Positions 24,141-37,500 of a stretch of 64,000 bases of DNA are shown one piece after another (position 1 is the first letter of the stretch; every line of letters starts with the position of its first letter). Below the pieces are notes generated by a model that had not been told where the DNA came from, made no database searches, and saw only the letters and a program-made list of their open reading frames with translations. Source of the DNA: Cymbidium sinense (Eukaryota; Streptophyta; Magnoliopsida; Asparagales; Orchidaceae). Position numbers and translations under genes: made by a program. The DNA lies in NCBI GenBank assembly GCA_021442155.1, contig CM038228.1, positions 85,142,114-85,206,113 of the forward strand, read 5' to 3'.

Positions 24141-25560
24141 ATCGCATTTAATCCAAACAAATACAAAAAAATATACAAAATACAGATGCAAAAAACTACC
24201 CAAAAATCATCCAAGCAGCCATCAAATTGCTTCCATTAGAATATAATGAACATAATCAAAAGAAACAGGCAAAATAAATTATCAAAAGAAGTCTCTTAAT
24301 GCTCTGTACCCCCCAAAGAGGTACAAAGAGTACATATGCAAAAAAACTCCCAGAAATCATCCAAGCATCCATCAAATTACTTCCATTGGAAAGCCCTAAA
24401 CATAATCTCAAGAATCGTAAAAATAAACCGGACAAAAGGCAAATGATCCTCCAAAGAGGTCAGAGAGTACAGAAAAATACCCCCAAACCATCCAAGCAAA
24501 TCCAAATGTTTTCATTGGAATGCCTAAACATAATCAAAAGAAGTAGGCAAAATAAACAAAGAAGTCTAAATGCTCTGACTCCAAAGAACAGAGTAATGAT
24601 GCAAAATACCCCAAATAAACCATCCAAGCAACCATCAAATTGCTTCCATTGGAATGCCCTAAACATAATCTCAAAAAACAGGCAAAATAAATTGAAAAAA
24701 AAGCCATAAATGATATGTACCCTCCAAAGAGGTGCAGAGAGTACAGATGCAAAATACCTCCCAGAAATCATCCAAACAGCCTTCAAATGCTTCTATTGGA
24801 ATGCTCTAAACATAATCAAAAGAAGTAGGCAAAATAAAGCAAAAGAAGTCCTTAATGCTCAGACCTCCAAAGAGGTACAGAGTACTGTACAAAAAAACCC
24901 GTAAATCATCCAAACAGCCATCAAATTGCTTCCATTGGAATTCCTTAAACATAATCTCAAGAAATAGGCAAAATAAATTGGAAAAAATGCCATAAATGAT
25001 ATGTACCCTCCAAAGAGGTATAGAGAGTACAGATGCAAAATACCCCTCAGAAACCATCCAAACAACCTCCAAATGCTTCCATTGGAATGCCCTAAATATA
25101 ATCAAAAGAAGGCAAAATAAACGAAAAGAAGTCCTTGTACCAAAGAGGCCAGAGTAGATGTAAAAAAAATACCCAAAAAAATCATCCAAGTAGCTATCAA
25201 ATTGCTTAGAATTCCCTAAACATAATCTCAAGAAACAGTAAAATAAACGGAAAAAGGCATAAATGATCTCAGACTCCAAAGAGGTAGAGTACAAATACAA
25301 AAATATCAGTAACCATCCAAACAAATTCCAAATGCCATTGGAATGCCCTAAACATAATCAAAAGAAGTAGGCAAAATAAACTGGCAAAAGAAGTCCCTTA
25401 ATGCTCTGTACCCTCCAAAGAGGTACAGAGAGTACAGATGCAAAAAATACCTAAATCATCCAAGCAGCCATCAAATTGCTTCCATTAGAATTTTCTAAAC
25501 ATAATCTCAAAATAACACTAAAAAGTAAAATTCAACAAAAAAGCATCCAAATTGCTAATG

Positions 25561-25785
25561 GAATGTAATGAACATATTCTCTTCATACCAGAATATCACT
25601 AACAAACCAGTAGAAAAATGCGAAACATTATCGATGAATTTCTATTTAATAGATCCTCGCCTAAATTGGTCGCTATTTCTCAACGCTCTACATCTTCATG
25701 GTTCTTTTGTAAAAGGAAATGAGATTTTCTATTTCTTTTTTAGCTCATTTTGCTGAAAAACTAACCTAAAACCCAATAAATGGAG
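25561..25785. other. Junction segment between right array and gene 3' fragment
   Basis: Unique sequence with no recognised gene. It should contain the right end of the composite element, but no inverted match to 15144-15500 and no TSD could be seen by eye. Confidence 0.4.
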
Positions 25786-26084
25786 CCAGACACGGAGGAG
25801 ACAAGACGGAAAAGCTGTTGAGGGAGAGCTGCGAGAAGAACCCATTCGCCGGAGAGCCACATGTGGTTTTGGCGCAGGTTTATTTGGGAATGGAGAGGTG
25901 GGAGGAGGCGGAGAGAGAGGCGGAGAGAGGGCTGAGCCTGTTGTTGGGGTGGGGGAGTGCATGGGATAAGAGGGTGACATGGGAGGGGTGGGTGGCTTGG
26001 GCTAGGGTTTTGCTCATGAAGGCTAAGGAGAAGGATTGGCCCAAGAATCCTTGGGGGATTCTTAATCTTGGCTTGGTTAGATGA
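25786..26084 (+). pseudogene. Orphan 3' end of the TPR-like gene, open to the natural stop
   Basis: An open frame at 25818-26084 reads ESCEKNPFAGEPHVVLAQVY, then MERWEEAEREAERGLSLLL, then VTWEGWVAWARVLLMKAKEK, and ends WGILNLGLVR-stop. This is the expected C-terminal TPR-like end of the family whose 5' part is the relic at 12623. About 200 bp (25792-25993) duplicate 14947-15143, but this copy has kept its frame. The last ~90 bp have no counterpart in the upstream relic. Without a 5' part it cannot make the family protein. It is either the true 3' end of the broken gene displaced by the composite element, or the remnant of a second tandem gene copy. Confidence 0.7.
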
Positions 26085-28324
26085 AATACTGTGATCAACG
26101 ATCAATTGTGGTACCCGACAAATTATGATAGATGATTAACGATGACAGTCTTCACTCTACAACTAGCAATGATGATTTTATTAAATTTAAAATGCACTTA
26201 ACTTTTATATTACAATTCAAACATCAAAATTTTCAAAACTAATAAATTTGAAATACAATACATTCAATTTATAATAAATCAAAAATCTCCTAAATAAATT
26301 TTAAAATATGATACACAAATATAAATACGAGACATTTTAATTTTTAAAAATATAAAATATAAAAATGTATTGAACATGATATTATAATAATAATTAAAAA
26401 TAATATGTATAAATAAAATAATAAAAATAAGTTATTTAATTAAAAATTTTAAATTAATTATTTAAATTATTATTTAAATAATTTATTTTATTATACTTTA
26501 AAATTTTTAATAAATAAAATTTATTATCAATTTTAAATTTATAAATTTAATTATAAATTTTAATAATTTTAATTATTTATAATAAATATATCTTATTATT
26601 TTTTTAACTCAAATATCATTATCTAACTTTTTAAAATTATCTACACTAATTTAAAATATAATAAATTATATTTAAAATATTTTTATATATTTTTAATTTA
26701 ATTATATAAGAAATATATTTATCATACATATTTTTTAATTTTTTAATTTTAATATTATTTTTAATTTAACACTTTTTTGTGATATCCAACATGTATCCAT
26801 ATCTACACACTTAATTTTTAAGAATATCAATACATCATAAATTTTAAAACATCTAATGAAACAATGAGTGCCTACAAAAGCTACTAAAGATTCTCAAAAT
26901 AGCTTCATAACCCAAGTTTTTTTAAACGCCATATAGAAAACTTTCATCATTCTATTTCAAGGGAAGTAAAAATTCTCCCAATCTTTCAATGCTACATCAT
27001 TTGCAAGTGTTCTACAAGCGATCAAATATATTTTACACACTTTTTTTGTAAGATTTCTCTTGAAACATTTTGCCAAAACATTTAAAGCAAACTTCGCATT
27101 TAAATTTTATTATTTTGTTTATTCTTTGAAAAGTCATTTAGATACAAACCACAATTTTTATATATTTACTAGCACCTAAATTTAAATATTAACATACATA
27201 ATACTTAAATATTTAATATCACATCAAAAATATCATTAATATTACTTTTTTAAAAGTAATAATATCTTTCCATGCATAAATGTTAAAAATATAAATAACA
27301 AAACTTTAAATATTATGTATATATACACATACACACAAAAGAATTGAGCAATTTGTATATAAATCTTCTAAAAAGTATATCAATTGTGACTTACACACTC
27401 AACTATAGCCAAATATTATCAAATTCTCAAAAAATGTGATATGAATCATACCATAAGTGATATTTGAAAAATTACATTTTATCTATACTTTCAAATTATC
27501 ATAAAAAAATTATATTTTTCAACTTAACCTAAGACATAACAAGATGCTTTTTAGACAGTAGCAACTCCACATTATTATCAAATTATGACTTACAAGCTCA
27601 ACTAAAGCCAAATATTATCAATTCTCAAAACAGAAACATGAATTCAAAAGATGCATTTGAGACAGCTTTTTGCCCACAATGTGATTTTGAATCTCACAAC
27701 AAGTGACATTTGGAAAATTATATTTTGCCAACATTTTAAAATTATAATGAAAAAGTTATATTTTTCAACCTGACCTAAGACCTAATAAAATGTGATGATT
27801 ATAAAAAATTACAATCTTAACTTTTTTAAATAAAAAAAATATAATATCCATCATAATTTTTAAAACAATAACAACCCTACCATTACTTTTTCAAACAACT
27901 ATAACTACCCCTAAACAAACTAGAAAATAAAAAAAGACTAATGATTGAATATATTATCACAAACACATTTATTCCAGATGAACAATAAGAAAAACCAACA
28001 AGACAAGATAAATTTTTATAATTTTCTTATATATCAAAGTAATGAAAACTTGGTTTCCTTAATCAACCTCCAATAGAGAAAAAAACAATATTAAAGGGTT
28101 AATCACTCCCATGGTTAATGTAACCCCCCCATAGTAAACGAAACTTGCTAGCAACAATACAGGAGATCCTATTGAAGAGGGAAAAAAAATGCGAGGAAAA
28201 TTAATTAAGCAGCTGGAATTTTTCTTCCATCCTCAAAAAATGACGGGATAAATTTTTAATATTTAAAAAAAAAGGAATTAAAAAAAAATTTTAAATGGCA
28301 AAATTGATTTGATTCCAAAAATAT
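26085..28324. other. AT-rich intergenic region (3' flank of the OTU gene)
   Basis: Extremely A/T-rich, especially 26350-26780. No coding sequence is supported. One fold-back element copy lies at about 27128-27366. The part just left of 28325 should contain the 3' UTR of the minus-strand OTU gene; no polyadenylation signal was confidently chosen. Confidence 0.5.
27128..27366. mobile_element. Fold-back (MITE-like) element, decayed copy
   Basis: Left arm ACCACAATTTTTATATATTT followed by TAGCACCTAAATTTAAATATT. The central AATATCACATCAAAAATATC and AATCTTTCCATGCATAAA-like words match other family members. The right arm is degraded but ends in GTATATAAATC. Confidence 0.5.
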
Positions 28325-28521
28325 TTAGAGAACAACCGCAGCTTTGTCCTGGGAGATGAGCGGCATGGGACTGGCCAACAAAGGCTCGTAATGATCTGCC
28401 CCAGCACCACACCAACCTGCAAGAAAAAAAAAAATTTAATGCTATATTATTATATTTATAGATAAATTTTTAAGTGATTTAATAATTTACTATTACATTA
28501 TTATATTTACATACATATCAC

Positions 28522-28558
<37 letters not shown>

Positions 28559-31500
28559 TTAACATAACAAATTTTAATCTTTATAAAAATAACACCTAAT
28601 TTATATATTAAGTCAAGAATATAAATGCATCTCTTCATGCATAGAAAATATAATATACTTATAAATATCAAGCTTTATATATTAGATATATAAATGCATA
28701 AAAATTGTGTGACATGTATATAAATCTACCAACAAAAATGAGAGATTTACATACATATCACATGCCTAATATCTAAACTTTAATACGTACATAACACTTA
28801 TAAATATAAATATAAAACTTTAGTTGTTAAGTATGTAAATCTACCAAAAAAATAAATAAGAGGTTTATATATATATATATATATCACATAATTTTTATAT
28901 ATTAACATGTCTAATACCTAAACTTTCTTACATAACATTTATATATATAAATATAAAACTTTAAGTGTTAGGTATGTAAATACATAAGAATTGTGTGATA
29001 TGTATGCAAATTTGTGGAAAAAAAAGGGTTTAACTGAACTGTCATGATAACAAATAAAATCACATTGAAAAAAATATAAATTAGTCCTTACACAAACATG
29101 GAGTACATGGAGTGAATTGCAAGTAGAAGAAAAAAAATATCTAAAACTATTCTCATATTTCAATTATCTTTTAACTAAATACCAATAAAGTTTTTTTCTT
29201 AAAGTGCACCAAATCAAATTCTCTCATTATTAAGAATCTTAAACATTTTCATGGTTAATGAAAATCACATGAGATCATTTCGTAGATATTTATAGGGAAT
29301 TTTTTTTAAATAAGTATCCTTAAAATTTTAATTAGGGAATTAAGTATTATAAAAAAAATTAGAAATGGGCGACAGGTATTAGGTCTAACGCATGAAAGTT
29401 GTCACGTTAACGTGAACCGCCCAGTAGTAACTAGCGGAGGGTTAAAGAAATCGGGCCGATCAGACCGATCGGCCCTATTCTTTCCCTCTGTAATCATTCA
29501 TTCCGCCCCCGATGACTCCGACGCCTCCACGCAAGCCGCCCACCGTTTTGCCCCTTCCGAGCACAGTCATCTTCGTCTCCAAGCTTCCTGGCAGCCGTCG
29601 GCATTGTTCCAACCGCCGGCATTATTCCGTCTTCCCGGCAGCCGCATCCACGGCGTTTGACGACTTCCCTCTCCATCTAGCAGCAGCCGTTGGAAGTCAA
29701 CATTAGCTTCCGACGGCTCCATTTTGTTCGGGAAAGTTTCCTGCGACGGATTTTACAATTTTTTGCGCACATTCCCGTCGTTCTTGGTCAACACACGATA
29801 AATCTCTATTTCTTTTCATTTATAAATTAATAGAGTATGTGTTCTAAGGATTAGAGCCGTATGGTTAGAATTGTGGTTGGATTTGATTTGTATGTTTGTG
29901 TTAGCGTTGCGATTCAGGTAATTTATTTATAATTGTAGGTGATAATATGTCGAGTATAATATTATTTAGGGTCTACGACATATTTTTGAATGCTATGAGT
30001 TGGGTTTGAGTTGTTACAGTTGATCTATAAGCTTAGAGCCCAGTTAATTGTAATCACGTTAGATGGTGGCGTTTGTATAACGTGTCGATTGATTTAAATT
30101 TCTTATAATTTATGTAGTTTGTTCTACAATAATGAGTAGAGAGTTTATTTCGTTGATCCTTTTCCATGGGCTAACCAAGTATCGACGGCGTCACCGTTAT
30201 GTGGGAGGTCGAATCGCCATTAAGGTTTATGCGCGACCTACCGGAATTGAAACAGCGAATTATGTTGTCATTAAACATTGATTCAGTTCGCCACTCTGTA
30301 AGTCTTACATGTCATTATCCGATGGGTAACGGATTTATAGCGTATGTGTTTGTGATGTTACACTGGACGAAGCTTCCCGACATATATTAATGTTGTATGT
30401 TGAAGTGGAGGATGCTAATGTTGCATCCACATCAGCTGATCCGGTAATAAGGTCTATGAATATACCAATGACGCATACACAAGATTTCATCGCACATGTA
30501 CCTGTGGCGACACAGAGCAGCTTTGATGAATTGATTCTCAGGTAATACCTTGTCAACATTTTCCCTGTTTATACTTGTAATATTTAATTTCCAAGTTTTA
30601 CCGTCCTGCTTATGACTTTTGTGACAGCAATGATGTTATTTATCGTTCAGAGGAACCGTATGTGACATAGAGTGTTGCAGGCGATGATGAGTATCGACTA
30701 CGAGAAGGTAGTGATAAATTAGGAGCAGGATGATTTAATGTCACTCGAAGTTTGTGATTGAAAATATAACCAGTCATGATCTTTTAAAAAATCATTCACT
30801 CCGGAATATTGATAGTAAAAGTCAGATGTTGTCCACAAACGAGTATTCAAACTACGAGAGAGTGGGACAATGATATTTACTTTGACGGTCCATCTGATAA
30901 AAATGTCCTAACAAACGATATTGAAATCTCAGGTGACCTTGTCGAAGAAATGTGTTTTGCAAGTAAACGGAGTCTTCAGTTTGCTGTTATTGGGTAGTGT
31001 ATAGTGAATAATATTCAATTTCAAACAGTTATCTCTAACCAAAAAAACTATATGGTTACATGTGTACATCATGATAGTCCTACCAGACCATATAATTGGC
31101 ATTTGCATTGTAACAGCAGCAGACACTTAAGGGGTGCTTGGAGAATATCCAGAATTGGGGAAACCATAGATGTATCAATGCAGTTAGCGCAGGCGGTCAT
31201 CGGCAGTGCAGTTCAAAATTCATAGTTTATTTCATTATACCTGCGATCAGGCATCAAATTAATCTGAAACCTAGGGAGATTATAAATAGAATGGAGTCAA
31301 AGTTTAATGTTAAAGTTTCTTACATGAAGGCCTGTGACGCAAGGCGTAAGGCAATAAAAACAATCTTTGGCAGTTAGAAAGAGTCTTACAAGACTCTAAG
31401 CCTTTACATGGAATCAGTACTTTCGGTACATACAACAAAATTCAATCTAGCGACACGTAAAGACTTTTTGGGCATTTGGTCCTTCCATATGGTAGGATAA

Positions 31501-34500
31501 ATGCTGCCTTACTTACGACATTTTGTTAAAAGTACCATGATACGTTATTAAATGTTGTTGGAATATATAAAAACAATGGGTTGTTTCCTCTTGTTTTTGT
31601 TGTTGTAGAGTCCAAATCGACTGATTTCTAGTTGTAGTTCTTAATATGCTTACATGATATGTTGGCTGTAGTGTCTTCTAGATGTGATTTGTGCATCATA
31701 TCTGATAAACATGCTGGTTTGTCACGTGGGTGTACAGAAGTTTTTCCATGGGCCGCTCACAAACACTGCTTGCATCATCTACGTGAAAATTTTAAAAAGG
31801 TGATACGTAGATTGGGGATTGGTGATGTTGAATTTCTATGTCAGAAGATGTATATGGCAGGAAACATTGATGATATTCGTGAGTTTAATCATTTCATGTC
31901 AGATATTAAAAATATGAAAGAAGAAGCTCGCAAATAGTTTGTGGAGCGCAACCCTGTTAAATGGTCACTTGTACATGATCGTGGAATGCGTTATTACGAA
32001 TGACCAACATCCGAATGTTTCAATGATATTAAAGCGCTGGACATTCAAGCTCTAATTATAGCTATTTACTACAACTTAGTTGCATTGTTCATGAAAAGAC
32101 TTGCCTCTGCAACTCAGCAATAGGAGGCCAACTTATCTATTTTCACCCAAAGGATATCCACAATGTTACAGGGTACTAAAAGGGAAGTCAAACATTTCCC
32201 TGAACCGGTGAACATCAACGCCCAGAAGATGCAGGTGTTTGACAAGTCAAGCCGATCATTTAGAGTTGATTTACTTGATAATAGTCAATGTAATTGCAGT
32301 TGCAACAAAACGATCATATATCATTAGCCATGCCCGCATGTTGTTGTTATACTAGGATTTAAAAGATTGAACCACCTAACGTATGTGTCACAGTACTACA
32401 CGCTGCATCTATATAAACTCACATACTTGAATGAGTTTCACACTTTGCTTGACCATTCTGAGTGGCCATCTTTCAGTGTAGAGCACGAACTAGCAATATT
32501 GCAGCCACCCAATTTTCGTAGAAGGTCAGGTAGGCCTCATACCAGTAAGTTCAGAAATACAATGGATGAAAATAGAGCTAGCAGTAGAACCCGCAGCCTA
32601 TGCAGCATATTCACCAAGGTTATCATGTCCACACAATGTTAATAGTAGAATTTATGTCGTAGATATTAGCATACAATGTATATGTTTAGTGCATGTTACT
32701 AAGATTTTCCTTGTAGGTTGCAGTACTCATTTTTTTTTTGCTTACTTTACTCTTCAGCTTTCCCTTTCATTATTTAAAACCGCGAACCGACCATGTGATT
32801 TGTTTGTTTCAATAAGTACGATGGTCGAGGAGCACCGCCCGCTAGACGCCGACGCCATGCTGGGAGGCCACCCATTGGAGCCACCTACTGAGGTCTACCG
32901 TAGCATAACCTCCCTACGTGGACGGCATAAAGTCGCTCACCCTGATACTGTAAGTAATATTTAATTGTTTCTACATTACACCTGCATAATTTTCATTTTG
33001 GCTAATGACTAATCGATCATATTTTTTTGCGAGAATCGCTCTGTAGTCGCTTCACACTCGCTTATGAAGAGTCCATCACACGAAAAAAATTCATCGGGCC
33101 TGGAGGCGGACCTACAAAGATGCTAGCTGCCTTTGTTTCATCCGCCAAGATCATCATCTCTGCCGCGATCGGTTGAGGAATGGTCCACGACCAATACCTT
33201 CCACCGAATCAAGACGACCGCGACACTCCGCGGATGCGAATGATTATGGGATGATGATTGATGGCCACCTATCATTGGCCCAAATGTGACGCAGAGGGGA
33301 AGAGATGGCCCGCCGATTGCCGCTGACAAATTGTTGGGATAACACCGTATACCAAATGTGGTGTACCATGACCCAATCAGTCCACACATCAGATCGACCT
33401 TCATGATGGTCGCACGCGCAGTAGTACATGCCATGGGCTTTTACGAGAAATCACGCCGAGATCCGAGCACTGAGTACTTCAAGCACCCGGTGCCTACATT
33501 CTGCTTCTTATCAGGTGTTTCACCGCCGATACATCGTACAAAGCAAACATGCACGCCATCGAGGTGGCTTTAGTGGGCTTATTACAGAGTCATACGCGAT
33601 CCGGCACCGAGAGTACTTGCACCTACATTTTGTTTCTTATCGAGTGTTTATCGCGATACATCGCGCTCGAGATTCACCGCAGATTCTACTCTGGGAGGAC
33701 CTAGATTCATTCAATACGCTGTTTATAGGAGGAGCGCTCTAGCCCACCTACGAGAATTCCTACGAGTCTACTAGAGGAGCGCTTCTAGCCCACCTCACAG
33801 AGAATTCTAATGAGTCTACTAAGCCTGTGACCAACACCGACGCCTACACCTCCTACGATATGGCCTCGGGAGCATATTCATATGAGAAGACCGACTACAT
33901 GTGTCATATCCCACGATCTACAGCCTCAAAGATTGATGAGGTATATTTTACTTTCTGCACTTTCAAATTTTTAGCGTATATGTTAGTTTTAAATGTGTTG
34001 TGTGCATAGGTGGAACGAGAGATATGTTCGTCAGATGCTAATGGCGAACATTGCATTGTATAGAAATGAGTTGGAAGGCTTATTGCATACTCAGGTTGGA
34101 CTTGCAGAGTACATATCGATTCAAATTTCTATAATGCATATTCTAATTTAACATAATTTTTAACATGTGCACCTTTGAGAGTCGACATTAAGCGAGATCG
34201 CCACGCCGTCACATACACCCAGCCTCGATATATAGCACGAGTCCGCCATCACCGGAAGAGGATAGAGTGGCATTTACCCCGATCGAATGTCGGCTGACTC
34301 ATACCCGTAGAGGGATGGCACCATTTGACCCTAGTTTCAAAATAGTCGATGATCGAGGCAAAGCGAATGTTGACTGAGTTGATTATAATCAGGTGCACAT
34401 TGTTGCATGGGAGAGGCGGAGGGATTACCTCGTCGAGGGCTTGGATGAAGATGAGGATAGTGGCGCTATCAATCGATACGTTTTGCCGTGATTCGCTTCT

Positions 34501-37500
34501 CCACTTACTCGCCTCGTGCATCCTCCGACCACTTACTATCCCAGAACATCTGTAGAGCGTATATATGTAAGCGTTAACATAAGTATTCAATTGAATTCAA
34601 TATATTACTTGAGGCTAATTTCACACACTATTTTTCCATGCAGTCGAAGCACATCTTAGCGACTCAGAACATCTTCCAGCCGCACTTCGACCGTGTAGAT
34701 GAGCACGAGCTACAGAGAGTCGTAGATAGGTACGAGGTATTATGCAGAGACCTGCGATTGCATGTACATATCGCTGATACACATTACGGATCGGAGCTTA
34801 TGGAGGATATCCCATAACATGATTGGGGAGTCAGAGCATCTACATATGCTGATCCAGGTCCATCTATGTATGTTGATCCAGGCCCTTCCTACATATCAGC
34901 CTACTTATGAGTCACAGTCGTCTATCTTCCCGTCACAGGACTATCTGATGCATAATTCCGAAGATCTTGCATTGGAGGGTTACCATCAACTGCGTGATCG
35001 TCCATCACGCGCACTGACCGCACACACTGGTGAGCGATTCCGACGCACGAGGCGTTAGATGTTTAGATACTATTTGCGTCATTACATTTATTCTTAGTTA
35101 TTTTATTTTTGTTTCTGGATCATCAACAACAACAACAACAACAACAACAACAAGCCTTAATCCCACTAAGTGGTGTCGGTTACATGAATCTTTTGTCTCC
35201 ATTGTGTCTTTTTATGTGTCAAATTCTCATTTAATTCAAGTATACTAAGGCCATTTTTATACATCTTAACCAAGTCTTTTGTACTACCTTTCTTAACATA
35301 AGAAATCTAATGCATCTACTCTCCCATCATCTGGACGCAGACGCTTTATGTACTTAATTCATACATACATCTTTCACCTTCTTTTAAGATCTAATCTATC
35401 AGATAAATCACTAAAAGTTAAATTTTTCATCATATATTACTTTCTTATAATCTCTACAGGCCACTTTATATCTTTCTCAATTCTCTGAGTTTTTACATCT
35501 AAAACAAGTTTTATAACAATGCTTCATATTTCTTATCTTTTCTTACATACTCTGACTCCACCACCAACTATTCTTATTAAAAGAAGCTTTTCCTTTTGAT
35601 TCTTCAAACACATCTTTAACAACTTACTTAATTTCACTTGCTATTTTTTTTTCTCACATAACATTAACTTCCTTATGAATATCCCAAATTCTAATCTCAG
35701 TTTCTTAAAAATATTTTATTTACGTTTCTTTAATTGTCATCTAATCCTGTGACAATAATTTGATTTATTTTTCTCTTACAACCTTTCATCTTAAAATCTA
35801 AAACTAACAATCGATATCGACTTAAATTTTCATTTGGAACACCTTTACAATCTTTACAATCTAAACGATCTATTTTTCTTATCGAAAATAATCAACTGTG
35901 TTTTACTAGATTCATTTTTATAAGTAATAATATATTCATCTCTTTTCTTAAATAAAGATAAGAACTACAAAATCATAAGTTAAGACAAAAAATCTAATAT
36001 ACCCTACCTTCTTCATTACCACCCAAATCCATAACCACCATGAATATTTTTAAAATCTTCTATCACTCTACCAACATGTTCATTTAAATCTCCTCCGATA
36101 TATACTTTTTCTTCAAGAGGTATCTTTTGTTTCTGGATCATTCATTTATATAAATACTTGCACTCACTTTTTGGAATGACTTGTAAAACTTGTATTCAAT
36201 TTTGTTCTTAGTTTTAGATCTACTTATGTAAATACTTTGTTCTTAGTTTTAGATCTACTTAAATGAAAACCTGCCGACTTTAAGATTGACCTCTATAATT
36301 GACGATATGAGCTTAAAGCTAACGAATGGAACATCTAAACTTAAAGCAAAAAAACATAAGAGCTTAAAGCTAATCCTTGATGTAACAATGCCTACACCAA
36401 CCAATAATTAGATCGTTATTACCTAATCTCAAATTAACGTTTGAGTCGACGCTATACTTACGCCCACTTAATGGGAAACTATACCTATTTCTAAATTTTT
36501 TTTTAATGATACTTAATTCCCTAATTAAGTTTCTAATGATACTTATTTTAAAAAAATACCCATTATTATACATACCAATAATTGTCTAAATATAAAATAA
36601 TAATAATAAATAGGATAACCATTTTTTCTTAAATAAAATTGGATTAACTCTCTAATATTGTGTGTGCTTTTTCTAAGCCTTATATTTCATTATCCTCTCC
36701 AATATATTCAATATACAATTCATAAGTTTGTATCAATCTATATGAAACTTCATGATAGCATAGATTCACACTTCCTAAGAAAAAAAAATCTGTAAGCCAT
36801 AATTAAGAACTCCTAAACAAAGTTTTTATTTTCTATTTCATTAGTGAGTTCAATGACAACTTATTATAAGTCTTAATAAATATAATTTGATCAAAATCTT
36901 GACTTATAAATTCGACATCTCAGTTTGTATACCAAGCAAGGAACTAACAAACCTTTTATATATATCATCAAGAATTATAACTTTGGTTTTACTTAACATT
37001 CTTTTGTAAAATGTCTAGCTTCCATGATATAAGCACTAGAAAACAAATGAGATTTTTTTAAAAATCTTATTTCACGCACAAAAGAAGCTTTCAGCGTACC
37101 TGTCCCTTTCATGAAGAGAAAAAGTGGACTGTCGCATATTTTTCCCCTAGGTCGGTGAGGGAAAAAGAAGACGCAGTTTTCTTCATCAACCATTGCATCA
37201 GAACCATGGGATTGAACCTAAAAAATAAGTTAAAGGGATTATTAAGAAACAAAGTACTGTATTCCAAAAAGAAGATCCTCTTTGAGCTATATTAGTACCA
37301 CTCAGTTTCAATGTTCATGGAGAGGAACCAAGGCATCAAAATGTTCTAGTGGTGTGGGATTTATATATATATATATCACACAATATTTAAGTATTTACAT
37401 ATCTATCACCTAAATTTCAATATTTATATAAATAATAATTAAATCTTTTAATATCACATCAAAAATGTCACTATCATCAATGTTTTAAAAGCGAAGTCAC

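Larger units (their letters stand above)
21585..25560 (-). repeat. Right tandem array, inverted relative to the left array
   Basis: This holds roughly 28 units of the same ~125-140 bp sequence as 15500-18080, but reverse-complemented: CTCCAAAGAGGTAC, GATGCAAAATACC, ATCATCCAA, TGCTTCCATTGGAATGC, CTAAACATAATC, GGCAAAATAAA. Two non-repeat inserts interrupt it (about 22575-22860 and 23825-24180). They resemble each other, implying duplication of a ~1.25 kb block of the array. Together with the left array it could fold into a multi-kilobase hairpin if transcribed. Confidence 0.88.
29295..36561 (+). mobile_element. Mutator-like element (MULE) with long TIRs, inside OTU intron 3
   Basis: The left end GGGAATTTTTTTTAAATAAG (29295) is mirrored by the right end, which on the minus strand reads GGGTATTTTTTTAAAATAAG (from 36561). 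The inverted similarity continues for about 100 bp, through TTAATTAGGGAATTAAGTAT and TTAGAAAT. Flanking 9-bp sequences ATATTTATA (29286-29294) and ATTATTATA (36562-36570) are similar but not identical, as expected for an old 9-bp MULE TSD. The element encodes a decayed MuDR-type transposase and a plant-mobile-domain protein on the plus strand, antisense to the host gene. A LINE fragment is nested near its right end. Confidence 0.8.

Noticed and set aside
21583..25324. Open frames on both strands of the right array
   Set aside because: Repeat-derived for the same reason, except the FAR1-like insert, which was kept.
15500..25560. CRISPR-like regular repeats
   Set aside because: Units are contiguous ~130-bp degenerate tandem copies without unique spacers, in a eukaryotic genome.
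29412..29706. GC-rich open frames at the left end of the MULE as a captured host gene
   Set aside because: No recognisable domain or intron structure; the segment fits the leader of the MULE transcript equally well, so no capture is claimed.
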